This document shows positions 1-8,568 of a stretch of 64,000 nt of DNA, piece by piece (position 1 is the first letter of the stretch; each line of letters opens with the position of its first letter). The stretch comes from CAVQSS01 sp963746605 (GTDB taxonomy: Bacteria; Desulfobacterota; RBG-13-43-22). The stretch is taken from the NCBI GenBank assembly GCA_963746605.1, contig CAVVCH010000053.1:62001-126000 (forward strand), read 5' to 3'. Made by a program: the position numbers and the translations under genes. The notes beneath the pieces are model-generated. The model was given only the letters and a program-made list of their open reading frames with translations. It did no database searches and had not been told where the DNA came from.

Positions 1-1519
1 GTCGAGGTGCTGGGCAGTGCCGGCTACCTGATCAGCCAGTTCTTATCCCCCATCACCAATAAACGGGAAGATGACTATGGCGGTTCCTGGGAGAACCGGG
101 TGCGGTTCGGTCGGGAGGTGGTGGAAAAGGTTCGGCAGGCGGTGGGGCCGGATTTTCCGATCATGGTCCGCGTCGCCGGAAATGATTTCATGCCCGGCGG
201 CAACACCAATCGGGAAGCGGCCCAATTCGCCCAGGTTCTGGAGGCCGCCGGGGCCGATGCCATCAACGTCACCGGCGGCTGGCATGAGACCCGAGTTCCT
301 CAACTCACGATGATGGTTCCCCAGGGGGCTTTCACTTACCTGGCCCAGGGGATCCGTGCAAAAGTCAGGGTTCCGGTGGTGGCCTGCAACCGGGTGAACG
401 ACCCCTGCTTGGCCGATCAACTATTGCGCCAGGGGCAGGCGGACCTGATCGGGATGGCCCGGGCACTGATTGCCGACCCCTATTTGCCCCAAAAGGCCAT
501 GGGGGGACATCTTCAGGCCATCCAGCACTGCATCGCCTGCAACCAGGGCTGCTTCGATGAGGTGTTTAAACTCAGCCCGGTCACCTGTCTGGTCAATCCC
601 CGGACCGGAAGGGAAATGGAATCTCCGATCATCCGGGCGGAAAAAAAGAAAAAGGTCCTGGTCATCGGCGGCGGTCCGGCTGGTATGATGGCCGCCGTGA
701 CAGCCGCCCGGCGGGGCCATCGGGTGTTTCTTTACGACCGCAACCCCGAACTGGGCGGGCAATTGCCTTTGGCCGCTGTCCCACCGGGCAGGCAGGAGAT
801 GGCGGCCCTGGGTCGGGATCTTTCCTATCAACTCAGCCTTTTTGATGTGGAGGTGCATTCGGATCAGGAAGTGACCCTGCCTCTGTTGGAAGCGGTTTCT
901 CCGGAGGCGGTGGTGGTGGCCACCGGGGCCAGGCCGATCCGTCCCCGATATCCCCGGCGTTAACCTGCCCCACGTGGTCCAGGCCTGGGAGGTCCTCTCG
1001 GGTCAGGTGGAGACAGTCAGCCCGGTGGTGATTATCGGCGGCGGGGCGGTGGGCTGTGAAACGGCCCTGCTGCTGGCCCGGATCGGGACGATTTCCCCGG
1101 AAACCCTTTATTTCCTGTTCGAAAACCAGGCCGAGACCCCGGAGACCTTGTATCCGTTGATCACCCGGGGAATTCAGGAGATCACCATCATGGAAATGAT
1201 GGCCAAGATCGGCCGCGACATCGGGGCTTCGACCCGCTGGTCGATCCTCCAGGATATCCACCGCCGGGGGATCCGAAGCCAGTTGTCCTCCAGGGCCGTG
1301 GAGATCACCCCGGAAAGCGTGATTTTTGAAAAGGACGGGCAAACCGGCAGTCTGCCCGCCAGCACGGTGGTGTTGGCCATCGGGGTGGAATCGGTGAATG
1401 AACTCTACGAGGAGATCAAGGACCAGGTAGAGGAGATTTATCTGATCGGCGATGCCAAGAAACCGCGCAAGGCCTTGGAGGCGGTTCGGGAGGGGTTTGA
1501 GGTAGGGCTGAAAATCTAA
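1..1519 (+). CDS. NADH:flavin oxidoreductase / FAD-dependent reductase (FadH/enoate reductase type), 5'-truncated, one frameshift
   Basis: C-terminal part of an old-yellow-enzyme family flavoprotein of the 2,4-dienoyl-CoA reductase/enoate reductase type. The reading frame is open from base 1, so the N-terminal half of the FMN barrel lies outside the window. Visible are the end of the barrel (ADLIGMARALIADP), the four-cysteine Fe-S motif CIACNQGC with a later CLVNP cysteine, an FAD dinucleotide motif VLVIGGGPAGMMAA, and a second NAD(P)H motif VVIIGGGAVGCETA. The frame breaks in a CCCC run at 943-946 and continues one frame over (DIPGVNLPHVVQAW), which restores the family alignment, so one extra C is likely. 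The substrate cannot be told; 2-enoates or dienoyl-CoA are typical of the family. Confidence 0.85.
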
Positions 1520-1625
1520 ACGTTGCGCGGCGCAAAGGCGAGGAAAACCCGAGATTTGCCGGTAAAAACATAGGGACTGGTTCGGGCTTCGGACATTAAG
1601 AACGCAAAGTTGGTCAAGGGTTGAA

Positions 1626-2741
1626 ATGATCATCGGAATTCCCAAGGAAATCAAGAATCATGAATACCGGGTGGGCGTCGTCCCGGCTGGGGTGCGGGCT
1701 TTGGCAAAAGACGGCCATCAGGTGTTGATCCAGAGCGGCGCGGGCGAGGGGAGCGGCATCTTGGACGAGGAATTCGCCGGGGCCGGGGCCATGATCGTTC
1801 CCGGCGCCGAAGATGTTTACGGTCGGGCCGAGATGGTCATGAAGGTCAAGGAGCCCCTGCCGGTGGAAATCCCTTTGCTCCGGGAAGGCCAGATCCTATT
1901 CGCTTACCTGCACCTGGCGCCGGCGCCCGAATTGACTCAAGGCCTGCTGCAGCGCCGGATCATCGGGGTGGCCTATGAAACCATTCAGTTGGCGGATGGA
2001 TCCCTGCCCCTGCTGACCCCCATGAGTGTGGTGGCCGGCCGTATGGCCGTTCAGGTGGGGGCCCACTATCTGGAAAAAGGTTTTGGCGGCCGGGGAGTTC
2101 TGCTGGGCGGCGTGCCCGGCGTTGCCCGGGGCAACGTGGCGATTATCGGCGCCGGAACGGTAGGCGCCAGCGCGGCCAAGATCGCCGTGGGGTTGGGGGC
2201 CTATGTGACCATCCTGGACAACAATGCCCAGCGCCTGGCCTATCTGGACGACATCTTCGGGACCCGGATCAATACCCTCATGTCCAATTACGACAACATC
2301 GCCCTGTCGGTGAAGGACGCCCATCTGGTCATCGGGGCGGTGCTGATTCCCGGAGCCAGGGCGCCTAAACTGGTCACCCGGGAGATGATCGGTTCGATGA
2401 AAACGGGGACCGTGGTGGTGGACGTCTCGGTGGACCAGGGAGGATGCTGCGAAACCACCAGACCCACGACCCACACAGATCCGATCTATTTGGTGGACGG
2501 TGTAATCCATTACGGGGTGACCAACATGCCGGCCGCCGTGGCCCGCACCTCCACCTTCGCCCTGACCAACGTCACTCTTCCCTTCGCCCAGGACCTGGCC
2601 AACAAGGGGATCGCCCAGGCCGTGGCCGACGACCCGGCCCTGGCCAAGGGCGTCAACGTATATCGCGGTGAAGTCACCTGCGCCAATGTGGCCGGGGATC
2701 TAGGTTATGTCTGCGCGCCGTTGGAGAAGGTTTGCTGTTGA
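1626..2741 (+). CDS. ald: Alanine dehydrogenase
   Basis: NAD-dependent alanine dehydrogenase: reversible oxidative deamination of L-alanine to pyruvate and ammonia in the cytoplasm. The 371 residues match the family length. The N-terminus MIIGIPKEIKNHEYRV is diagnostic. Further landmarks are the substrate-binding VKVKEP lysine near residue 74, the catalytic histidine in YLHLAP near 95, the NAD Rossmann motif IIGAGTVGASAAK near 175 and the catalytic aspartate in VDVSVDQGG near 268. AAGGG eight bases before the ATG serves as ribosome-binding site. It stands alone, with a 106-base gap to the flavoprotein upstream and a convergent radical SAM gene downstream. Confidence 0.96.
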   Translation: MIIGIPKEIKNHEYRVGVVPAGVRALAKDGHQVLIQSGAGEGSGILDEEFAGAGAMIVPGAEDVYGRAEMVMKVKEPLPVEIPLLREGQILFAYLHLAPAPELTQGLLQRRIIGVAYETIQLADGSLPLLTPMSVVAGRMAVQVGAHYLEKGFGGRGVLLGGVPGVARGNVAIIGAGTVGASAAKIAVGLGAYVTILDNNAQRLAYLDDIFGTRINTLMSNYDNIALSVKDAHLVIGAVLIPGARAPKLVTREMIGSMKTGTVVVDVSVDQGGCCETTRPTTHTDPIYLVDGVIHYGVTNMPAAVARTSTFALTNVTLPFAQDLANKGIAQAVADDPALAKGVNVYRGEVTCANVAGDLGYVCAPLEKVCC

Positions 2742-2760
2742 GTTTCAGGCCTTGAATGTG

Positions 2761-4278
2761 TCAGGGGGCCCCCGGGGCAATTCCTTTCCGGGGTGTGAGG
2801 CTCAGGTGTTTCAATACCCGGCGAAAATGGTAGCCAAAGATGACGCAGGTGATGGCCTGGGGAAAAGCTTTTCGATTTTTGAACAAGGTGGTGGTCAGGA
2901 GCTTCCAGTAGTAACTCCGCTCCTTGGCAAAAAGGCCCAGTATGAAAATGGTTTTCACGAAGGCCCGGGTATCTCTTAAGGTGAGGCGGCGGCCCTTCAA
3001 CCGGGGCCGGTAACCCTTGAGGAAGGTCCGGACCCGTTCGTAGTATTGTTTCGGAGAATAGATGGTGTTGATGATCTGCCGGTAGCCGTCCACTAGGAGT
3101 TGGGTATCCATCTTCGGGATGAAATTCAGGGTGCCGTCCGTGTTGTTCCCGGTGCTGTCCATGAGTATCCGGCCCTGCAGTTTAAGCCGCTGATACAAAG
3201 GGGTCCGCGGGACGGCGTGCAACAGGCCCACCATGGCGGTCACCACCCCGATTCGCTGGATAAAACGGATCTGCTGTTCAAAAATGGAGGGGGGATCGTT
3301 GTCGAACCCCACGATGAAGCCTCCCATGACCTCCAGCCCTGCCTGCTGGATCTTCTGGATGGACGCCGCCAGGTCGCGCTCGGCATTCTGGACCTTATTG
3401 CATTCCGTCAGGCTCCCCTCGTTCGGGGTCTCGATCCCCAGAAAGACCTGGGAAAAGTTGGCATCCGCCATCATCTTCATCAGTTCGTCATCGTCCGCCA
3501 GATTCAGTGAGGCTTCGGTGATGAAATGGAAGGGATACTTGCGCTCCTGATTCCAGCGCGTCAGGTCGAGGAGGAGCCGTTTCACCTTCTGCTTGTGACC
3601 GATGAAATTGTCATCCACGATAAAGACCCCGCCTCGCCACCCCCGATTGTACAGGGCGCCCAGTTCCCCCATAACCTGATCACTCCCTTTGGTGCGGGGA
3701 ACCCGGCCGTTCAGGATGATTATGTCGCAGAAATCGCAGTTAAAAGGACATCCCCGGGAATACTGGATCGATAGGGTGGCGTAGTGTTTGAAGGAGATCA
3801 GGTCCCAGAGGGGTAGAGGGGTCTTATTGATGTCGGGGCGCTCCGGTGAGGTGTAAACCCTCCGGGGATTTCCCTTTTCCAGATCGGCCAGGAATAGCGG
3901 GATCGTAATCTCCCCCTCGTCCAGGACGAAGTGGTCGATCCGCCGGTCTAGTTCGCTTTCCTCGCTCATGGTAAACAAGGGGCCCCCGGCTACGATCCTG
4001 ACCCCGTGATCGGCACACCTCTGGACGACCTCCTCGACGCTGTCCTTTTGGATAAACATGGCGCTGAGAAAGACCAGGTCCACACCCTTCAGATCTTCGT
4101 CCTTCAGTTTGCAGACGTTCAGATCAATCAATCGTTTATCCCAGGATTCCGGTAACAGCGCGGCCACGGTCAGCAGGCCCAGAGGGGGAAAGGCGGCTTT
4201 CTTCGAGATAAACTTGAGGGCGTATTTAAAGCTCCAGAAAGTATCGGGGTACTTAGGGTAAATTAAAAGTATTTTCAA
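2761..4278 (-). CDS. B12-binding radical SAM protein (DUF4070-like)
   Basis: A 505-residue radical SAM enzyme. The N-terminal 150 residues look like a cobalamin-binding Rossmann domain (MKILLIYPKYPDTFWSF, then IVAGGPLF near 95). The radical SAM cluster motif is RGCPFNCDFC, with cysteines at about 177, 181 and 184. The region GGVFIVDDNFIGHK and the C-terminal third resemble the hopanoid and other lipid-modifying B12 radical SAM proteins that carry a DUF4070 tail. The substrate is unknown. The gene converges on ald with 19 bases between them and has no same-strand neighbour, so the context does not help. Confidence 0.88.
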   Translation of the reverse strand: MKILLIYPKYPDTFWSFKYALKFISKKAAFPPLGLLTVAALLPESWDKRLIDLNVCKLKDEDLKGVDLVFLSAMFIQKDSVEEVVQRCADHGVRIVAGGPLFTMSEESELDRRIDHFVLDEGEITIPLFLADLEKGNPRRVYTSPERPDINKTPLPLWDLISFKHYATLSIQYSRGCPFNCDFCDIIILNGRVPRTKGSDQVMGELGALYNRGWRGGVFIVDDNFIGHKQKVKRLLLDLTRWNQERKYPFHFITEASLNLADDDELMKMMADANFSQVFLGIETPNEGSLTECNKVQNAERDLAASIQKIQQAGLEVMGGFIVGFDNDPPSIFEQQIRFIQRIGVVTAMVGLLHAVPRTPLYQRLKLQGRILMDSTGNNTDGTLNFIPKMDTQLLVDGYRQIINTIYSPKQYYERVRTFLKGYRPRLKGRRLTLRDTRAFVKTIFILGLFAKERSYYWKLLTTTLFKNRKAFPQAITCVIFGYHFRRVLKHLSLTPRKGIAPGAP

Positions 4279-4604
4279 GAGTTTTCCTTTTCGATAGCGA
4301 TAAGGATGGATCGCCTTATCCGGATTATTCGATCACCATTGGGATCAAAGGAAGGGGGGACAAATAGATTTTCTCACCAAACAGATTATACCAATTGGGG
4401 ATGGTAGTAAAGAAAAAAGTCGCGGTTACCGCCTATCAAACGAAGGGTTTTGATGCCTGTCAAAGTAAAGATCCCTGCTTCCGGCCGAATCTATCCTTTG
4501 ATCCGGTCCTGGGGATTATAGCGGCCTATTGCATTACCTATAAAATGACTTATTTTGTACTTGATTTACCTGTTCCAGATTCGAATCATATGGGAGTACC
4601 GGGT
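4279..4604. other. Intergenic region between divergent genes
   Basis: 326 bases between the starts of the radical SAM gene and the AAA ATPase. A TATAAT hexamer on the minus strand (4386-4391) could be the -10 of the radical SAM gene, but its -35 match is poor. An open frame runs through 4395-4604 into the ATPase; that part lacks family similarity and is treated as leader. No RNA gene or repeat was recognised. Confidence 0.4.
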
Positions 4605-6785
4605 ATGGCCGAGCACTGTCCCCATGAAACCCAAGTTAACGATCCCTTTCACCACACCTGCAAAGATTGCCGAGACCAGACCTGCGGCCGTCATCAGGTG
4701 GCCCTTCATGTAGTCAAGGCCTTGATTGAAGACGGGGAGTCCTTCAAGGCCAGGATTTCCCCGTCGAACATGAAGTACCTCCATGTTCAGGAAGGCGATT
4801 TTCTGCTGCTGAAGGGGACCCAATCGGCCGTGGTCCCGGTAGGGCCTTCGGCCCCCATAATCGGATCCGAAGCCGTTGTCCATCTGGACCCGCTGACGCT
4901 CAGCAATGCCGGGACCTTTCTCTTCAGCAAGGTTATTGTCCAGAAGGCCGATGCCCTTCCCGCCCGGGAAATCGTTTTGATCCCTGAAAGGCCTCAGTTA
5001 ATCAAAGAGGAACGGAAGGCGATTCTGAAGGAACGACTGCAGGAGGTTATGGTGTTGGCCGGCAACCGCATTCCGGTTTCCCGGGGTGGGGATAAGAAAG
5101 ATATTTTTTGGGTTCAGACCACCCAACCGGAGGGGCCGGTTCAAGTGGGCTCTCAAACCACCCTGGTTTTCCTGGAAGAAACCAGGGAAGGGCACCGAGA
5201 CAATGCCATTAGTTATCAGCATATCGGTGGTCTGGAGAAAGAGATCGAAAGGATCCGGGAGATTGTGGAATTGCCCTTGCGCTTCCCGCAGATTTTTTCC
5301 CGGCTGGGTATTGATGCCCCCAAGGGGATTCTGCTTCATGGCCCGCCGGGTTCGGGAAAGACCCTGATCGCCCGGGCCGTGGCCCAGGAGACCCAGGCCC
5401 AATTTTATCACATCAACGGCCCCGAAATCATGCAGCGTCATTACGGGGAAAGCGAAGAAAAACTCCGCGCTATCTTTGAAAAGGCCCAGGAAAACGCCCC
5501 GGCTATCATTTTTTTGGATGAAATCGACGCCCTGGCCCCCCGAAGAGAAAAAACGGAAGGCGAGGTGGAAAAGCGGATTGTGGCCCAGCTATTGGCCCTC
5601 ATGGACGGCCTGGAATCCCGGGGGCAGGTAGTGGTCATGGGGGCTACCAATATCCCCAATAGCCTGGATTCGGCCTTGAGAAGGCCGGGCCGGTTCGACC
5701 GGGAGATCTCCATCGAAGTGCCCGGCGAGAAAGGGCGTCTGGAAATCCTTCGTATCCATAGCCGTTCCATGCCCTTGTCCCCGGATGTCGACTTGGAGGC
5801 CTGGGCTAAAAAAACCCACGGCTTTGTGGGCGCCGACCTCAAGGCCCTCTGCCAGGAAGCGGGTCTTTGCGCCTTGCGGAGGATCGTGCCCCGTTTGAAT
5901 TTGGGCCAGGAGACGGTGACTCCCGAGTTTTTGGAAGGGTTGTCCGTGGAGGCGGTTGACTTTGACGAGGCCTTTAAAGAGGTCGAGCCGTCCGCCATCC
6001 GGGAAGTGCAGGTGGAGCTGCCCCAGGTGCGCTGGGACCAGGTGGGCGGCTGCCATGAGGCCAAAAAGGCCCTGAAAGAGGCCTTTGAATGGCCCTGGGA
6101 ATTCCCGGAACGGTATGCGGCCCTGGGGATCGATCCGCCCAAGGGAATCCTGATCACCGGTCCGTCCGGCACCGGGAAAACCCTGCTGGTTCAGGCCCTG
6201 GCCCGGGAGAGCGGTCTCAATTTTATTGCCGTCAAGGGACCGGAACTGCTCAGCAAGTTTGTGGGAGAAAGCGAAGAACGGATAAGGGAAATATTTCGCA
6301 AGGCCCGGTTGGCGGCTCCCTGCATCCTTTTTTTTGATGAAATTGATTCCTTTGCCGCCCAGAGGGGTTTGGACTGGGGAAGCTCCAAGGTAACCAGCCG
6401 TATGGTCAGTCAGCTCCTCACCGAAATGGATGGAGTGGAAAAATTAAAAGGAGTATTTATTGTCGGGGCCACCAGCCAACCGGAGGTACTGGATCCTTCG
6501 CTGCTCCGGCCCGGCCGTTTTGAACTCCACATTGCCCTGGCCATTCCCGGCGATCCGGAACGAAGAGAAATCCTGGCCATCCATCTCAGCGGAAAACCCC
6601 TGTCCCCGGAAGTGACCATGGATTGGCTGCTGGAGCAAACCAAGGGCTGGACCGGCGCGCAGGTGGAATCCCTCTGCCGCCGGGCGGCGCTGGCCTGGTT
6701 TCGGGAAGGCGTCGAAAACGGCTGGCCAATGGATCGGGAATTCTTGTTACGAAAAAAACATTTTGAAAAGGAGGAAGGATCATGA
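4605..6785 (+). CDS. Cdc48/VCP-type tandem AAA+ ATPase with Cys/His-rich N-terminus
   Basis: Bacterial member of the Cdc48/p97 group: an ATP-driven unfoldase or segregase expected to form a hexamer. The first AAA module has Walker A HGPPGSGKT near residue 245 and Walker B IIFLDEIDAL. The second has ITGPSGTGKT near 518 and ILFFDEIDSF, with RRPGRFD-type arginine fingers after both. The first 30 residues hold a Cys/His cluster (CPH, HTCKDCRDQTCGRH) that may bind zinc. An upstream ATG at 4395 is in frame, but the 70 extra residues look unlike protein of this family. I prefer ATG 4605 (alternative 4590), which has GGAGT about 10 bases upstream. Its stop overlaps the next start (ATGA), so the two genes are translationally coupled. 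Confidence 0.9.
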   Translation: MAEHCPHETQVNDPFHHTCKDCRDQTCGRHQVALHVVKALIEDGESFKARISPSNMKYLHVQEGDFLLLKGTQSAVVPVGPSAPIIGSEAVVHLDPLTLSNAGTFLFSKVIVQKADALPAREIVLIPERPQLIKEERKAILKERLQEVMVLAGNRIPVSRGGDKKDIFWVQTTQPEGPVQVGSQTTLVFLEETREGHRDNAISYQHIGGLEKEIERIREIVELPLRFPQIFSRLGIDAPKGILLHGPPGSGKTLIARAVAQETQAQFYHINGPEIMQRHYGESEEKLRAIFEKAQENAPAIIFLDEIDALAPRREKTEGEVEKRIVAQLLALMDGLESRGQVVVMGATNIPNSLDSALRRPGRFDREISIEVPGEKGRLEILRIHSRSMPLSPDVDLEAWAKKTHGFVGADLKALCQEAGLCALRRIVPRLNLGQETVTPEFLEGLSVEAVDFDEAFKEVEPSAIREVQVELPQVRWDQVGGCHEAKKALKEAFEWPWEFPERYAALGIDPPKGILITGPSGTGKTLLVQALARESGLNFIAVKGPELLSKFVGESEERIREIFRKARLAAPCILFFDEIDSFAAQRGLDWGSSKVTSRMVSQLLTEMDGVEKLKGVFIVGATSQPEVLDPSLLRPGRFELHIALAIPGDPERREILAIHLSGKPLSPEVTMDWLLEQTKGWTGAQVESLCRRAALAWFREGVENGWPMDREFLLRKKHFEKEEGS

Positions 6786-7576
6786 AGAGTAGGATGATGA
6801 CAATGCTGGCAATGGCAATGGTTTCCTTTTTTTGTCTATCCCTTCAAAGCGAAGCCGCTCTGAAGGCGGAAAAAGTGGAGTACAAGCAGGGGAATACGGT
6901 GCTGACCGGTTATCTGGCCTATGAAGACAGCTACACGACGCCGCGCCCGGGGGTCCTGGTGGTCCATGAATGGTGGGGTCTCAACGACTATGCCAAGAAA
7001 AGGGCCGAGGAACTGGCCAGGGAAGGGTATATCGCCCTGGCCGTGGATATGTATGGAGGAGGAAAGACCACCGTCCATCCCAAAGAGGCCGGTGAATGGG
7101 CCACCGCCGTGCGGGAGAACAAGCAGGTGGGCAAGGAACGTTTCCTGGCCGGCTATGATGTGCTGCGTAATCATCCATTGACCCGCAAGGACCAGATCGC
7201 GGCTATCGGCTACTGTTTCGGGGGGCACGTGGTTTTGTTCATGGCCCAGGAAGGGGCTGACTTGAAGGGAGTGGTCAGTTTTCACGGCGGTCTTCCGGCC
7301 GATAAAGCGGGGCCCAAGTCATTTAAAGCGAAGGTACTGGTCTGTCACGGCGCGGACGATCCTTTGACTACCAAGGAGCAGATTGCGGCGTACCAGGATA
7401 ACCTAAGGACCGGCGGTGCGGACTGGCAGTTCATGATCTATGGGGGAGCCAAGCACAGCTTTACCAATCCCGATGCCGATAAAGTGGGCATCCCGGCCCT
7501 GGCCTACAATAAGGATGCCGCCCAGCGGTCCTGGAAACTGATGCTCTCCTTTTTAGATGAGCTGTTTGCTCAATAA
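6782..7576 (+). CDS. Dienelactone hydrolase family protein, exported
   Basis: A 264-residue alpha/beta hydrolase of the dienelactone hydrolase family with an N-terminal signal peptide (hydrophobic MLAMAMVSFFCLSLQ then AALKAEK). The catalytic triad can be placed: the cysteine nucleophile in GYCFGGHVV near residue 144, aspartate in GADDPLT near 192 and histidine in GAKHSFTNP near 224. Periplasmic forms usually act on esters or lactones; the substrate is unknown. AAGGAGG precedes the start, and the ATG overlaps the stop of the AAA ATPase by four bases, so the two share an operon. Confidence 0.9.
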   Translation: MKSRMMTMLAMAMVSFFCLSLQSEAALKAEKVEYKQGNTVLTGYLAYEDSYTTPRPGVLVVHEWWGLNDYAKKRAEELAREGYIALAVDMYGGGKTTVHPKEAGEWATAVRENKQVGKERFLAGYDVLRNHPLTRKDQIAAIGYCFGGHVVLFMAQEGADLKGVVSFHGGLPADKAGPKSFKAKVLVCHGADDPLTTKEQIAAYQDNLRTGGADWQFMIYGGAKHSFTNPDADKVGIPALAYNKDAAQRSWKLMLSFLDELFAQ

Positions 7577-7664
7577 CTTACTAAACTCCTATGCCCGGGG
7601 GCATGAAAAAAAGGGGGAGATAGATTATTAACTTATTAATTATTAATGAATGCCTTTAAGAAAA

Positions 7665-7693
7665 ACCGACTCGGTCTTGAAGACCGAGTCGGT
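7665..7693. repeat. Perfect 14-bp inverted repeat
   Basis: ACCGACTCGGTCTT and its exact reverse complement are separated by one base. It lies 89 bases after the hydrolase gene. No T-run follows, so it is not a canonical intrinsic terminator; it could still halt transcription together with the hairpin 70 bases further on. Confidence 0.6.
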
Positions 7694-7765
7694 CTGTGCG
7701 AGGAAGAGCAGGGAGTAGACTATCCCGGAATCGAAGAGGCCCTTCACCAGAAAGAGGACAAGCTA

Positions 7766-7799
7766 AAGCCGCACCCATCGGGTGCGGCTTATTTTTTTA
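7766..7799 (+). terminator. Rho-independent terminator
   Basis: An 11-bp perfect GC-rich stem (AAGCCGCACCC / GGGTGCGGCTT) with a 3-base loop is followed directly by ATTTTTTT. It ends the AAA ATPase-hydrolase transcript and insulates the TetR promoter. Confidence 0.9.
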
Positions 7800-7829
7800 C
7801 TTTTTCGATTTCATTGAACAACTTTTTTC

Positions 7830-7858
7830 TTGACAAGGTCGGAGTAGTTTACTATTTT
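7830..7858 (+). promoter_or_regulatory. Sigma-70 promoter of the tetR-type gene
   Basis: TTGACA at 7830-7835 and TATTTT at 7853-7858 with an ideal 17-base spacer, 41 bases before the TetR start codon. Confidence 0.8.
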
Positions 7859-7864
7859 AAACTG

Positions 7865-7878
7865 ACTGAGCGCTCAGT
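7865..7878. promoter_or_regulatory. Palindromic TetR-family operator
   Basis: ACTGAGCGCTCAGT is a perfect 14-bp palindrome lying at the expected transcription start, just after the -10 box and before the TetR gene. Binding there would block initiation, which implies autorepression. Confidence 0.75.
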
Positions 7879-7898
7879 TTGTTTTTTTAGGGAAATCA

Positions 7899-8546
7899 AT
7901 GACCAGGAAAGAAGTTATTTTACAGGCCGCCAGTCGGCTGTTTTCGGACAAAGGGTTTAAGGAAACCTCGATTTCGGATATTTCCGAGATAACCAAGGTG
8001 GCTGAAGGGACCATTTTTTACCATTACAAGAGTAAGGAGGGTCTTTTCCTGGCTATTCTGGAGGGGCTGAAGACCGAGATCATCAACGGGTATGACCGAT
8101 ACTTCCAGGAAAAAAAATTTGAGTCGGGGTTGGACATGGTGGAAGGGGCCATAAGCTATTACCTGTATTTGGCCGGCATGAAGGAGGACCGGTTTCACCT
8201 GCTGCATCACCGCTATCCCTATGAACTGGCTGCCGTCAACCCGATTTGTCGGGACCTTCTGGAAGCCATCTATAACCGCATCGTGGATATTTTTGAGCAG
8301 GCCATCCGGCGGGGCCAGGAGGACGGGTCCATCGAGCCGTTGCCGGCTCGAAAAATGGCCTTGATCCTTTTTACCATGGTGGACGGTCTTGTCCGCTTCA
8401 AGACCTATAATCTATATGATCCTGGAGGGTTATATCATGAACTGATTTCAGCTTGTCGAAGAATGCTGGGAAATGGCCGGGGGGCGGGAAATGGGAACAC
8501 CGTTACCCGCAATAAACCAAGAGATCGAAAAGCTGTGATTGGCTGA
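7899..8546 (+). CDS. TetR/AcrR family transcriptional regulator
   Basis: A 215-residue TetR-type repressor. The N-terminal helix-turn-helix spans about residues 8-50 (ILQAASRLFSDKGF ... ISDISEITKVAEGTIFYHY). The C-terminal ligand-binding domain is typical in length and not diagnostic of an effector. AGGGA lies 8 bases before the ATG. The promoter and the palindrome in front indicate autoregulation. The anion permease follows 22 bases after its stop and is the obvious second target. Confidence 0.92.
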   Translation: MTRKEVILQAASRLFSDKGFKETSISDISEITKVAEGTIFYHYKSKEGLFLAILEGLKTEIINGYDRYFQEKKFESGLDMVEGAISYYLYLAGMKEDRFHLLHHRYPYELAAVNPICRDLLEAIYNRIVDIFEQAIRRGQEDGSIEPLPARKMALILFTMVDGLVRFKTYNLYDPGGLYHELISACRRMLGNGRGAGNGNTVTRNKPRDRKAVIG

Positions 8547-8568
8547 TTGAGATTCAAGAGGATCCCTG

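Noticed and set aside
4395..4604. 70-residue extension of the AAA ATPase
   Set aside because: No family similarity and weaker ribosome site than ATG 4605.
7646..7960. Open frame of 104 codons
   Set aside because: It runs through an inverted repeat, a terminator, the TetR promoter and operator and into tetR; codon content is unlike a gene.
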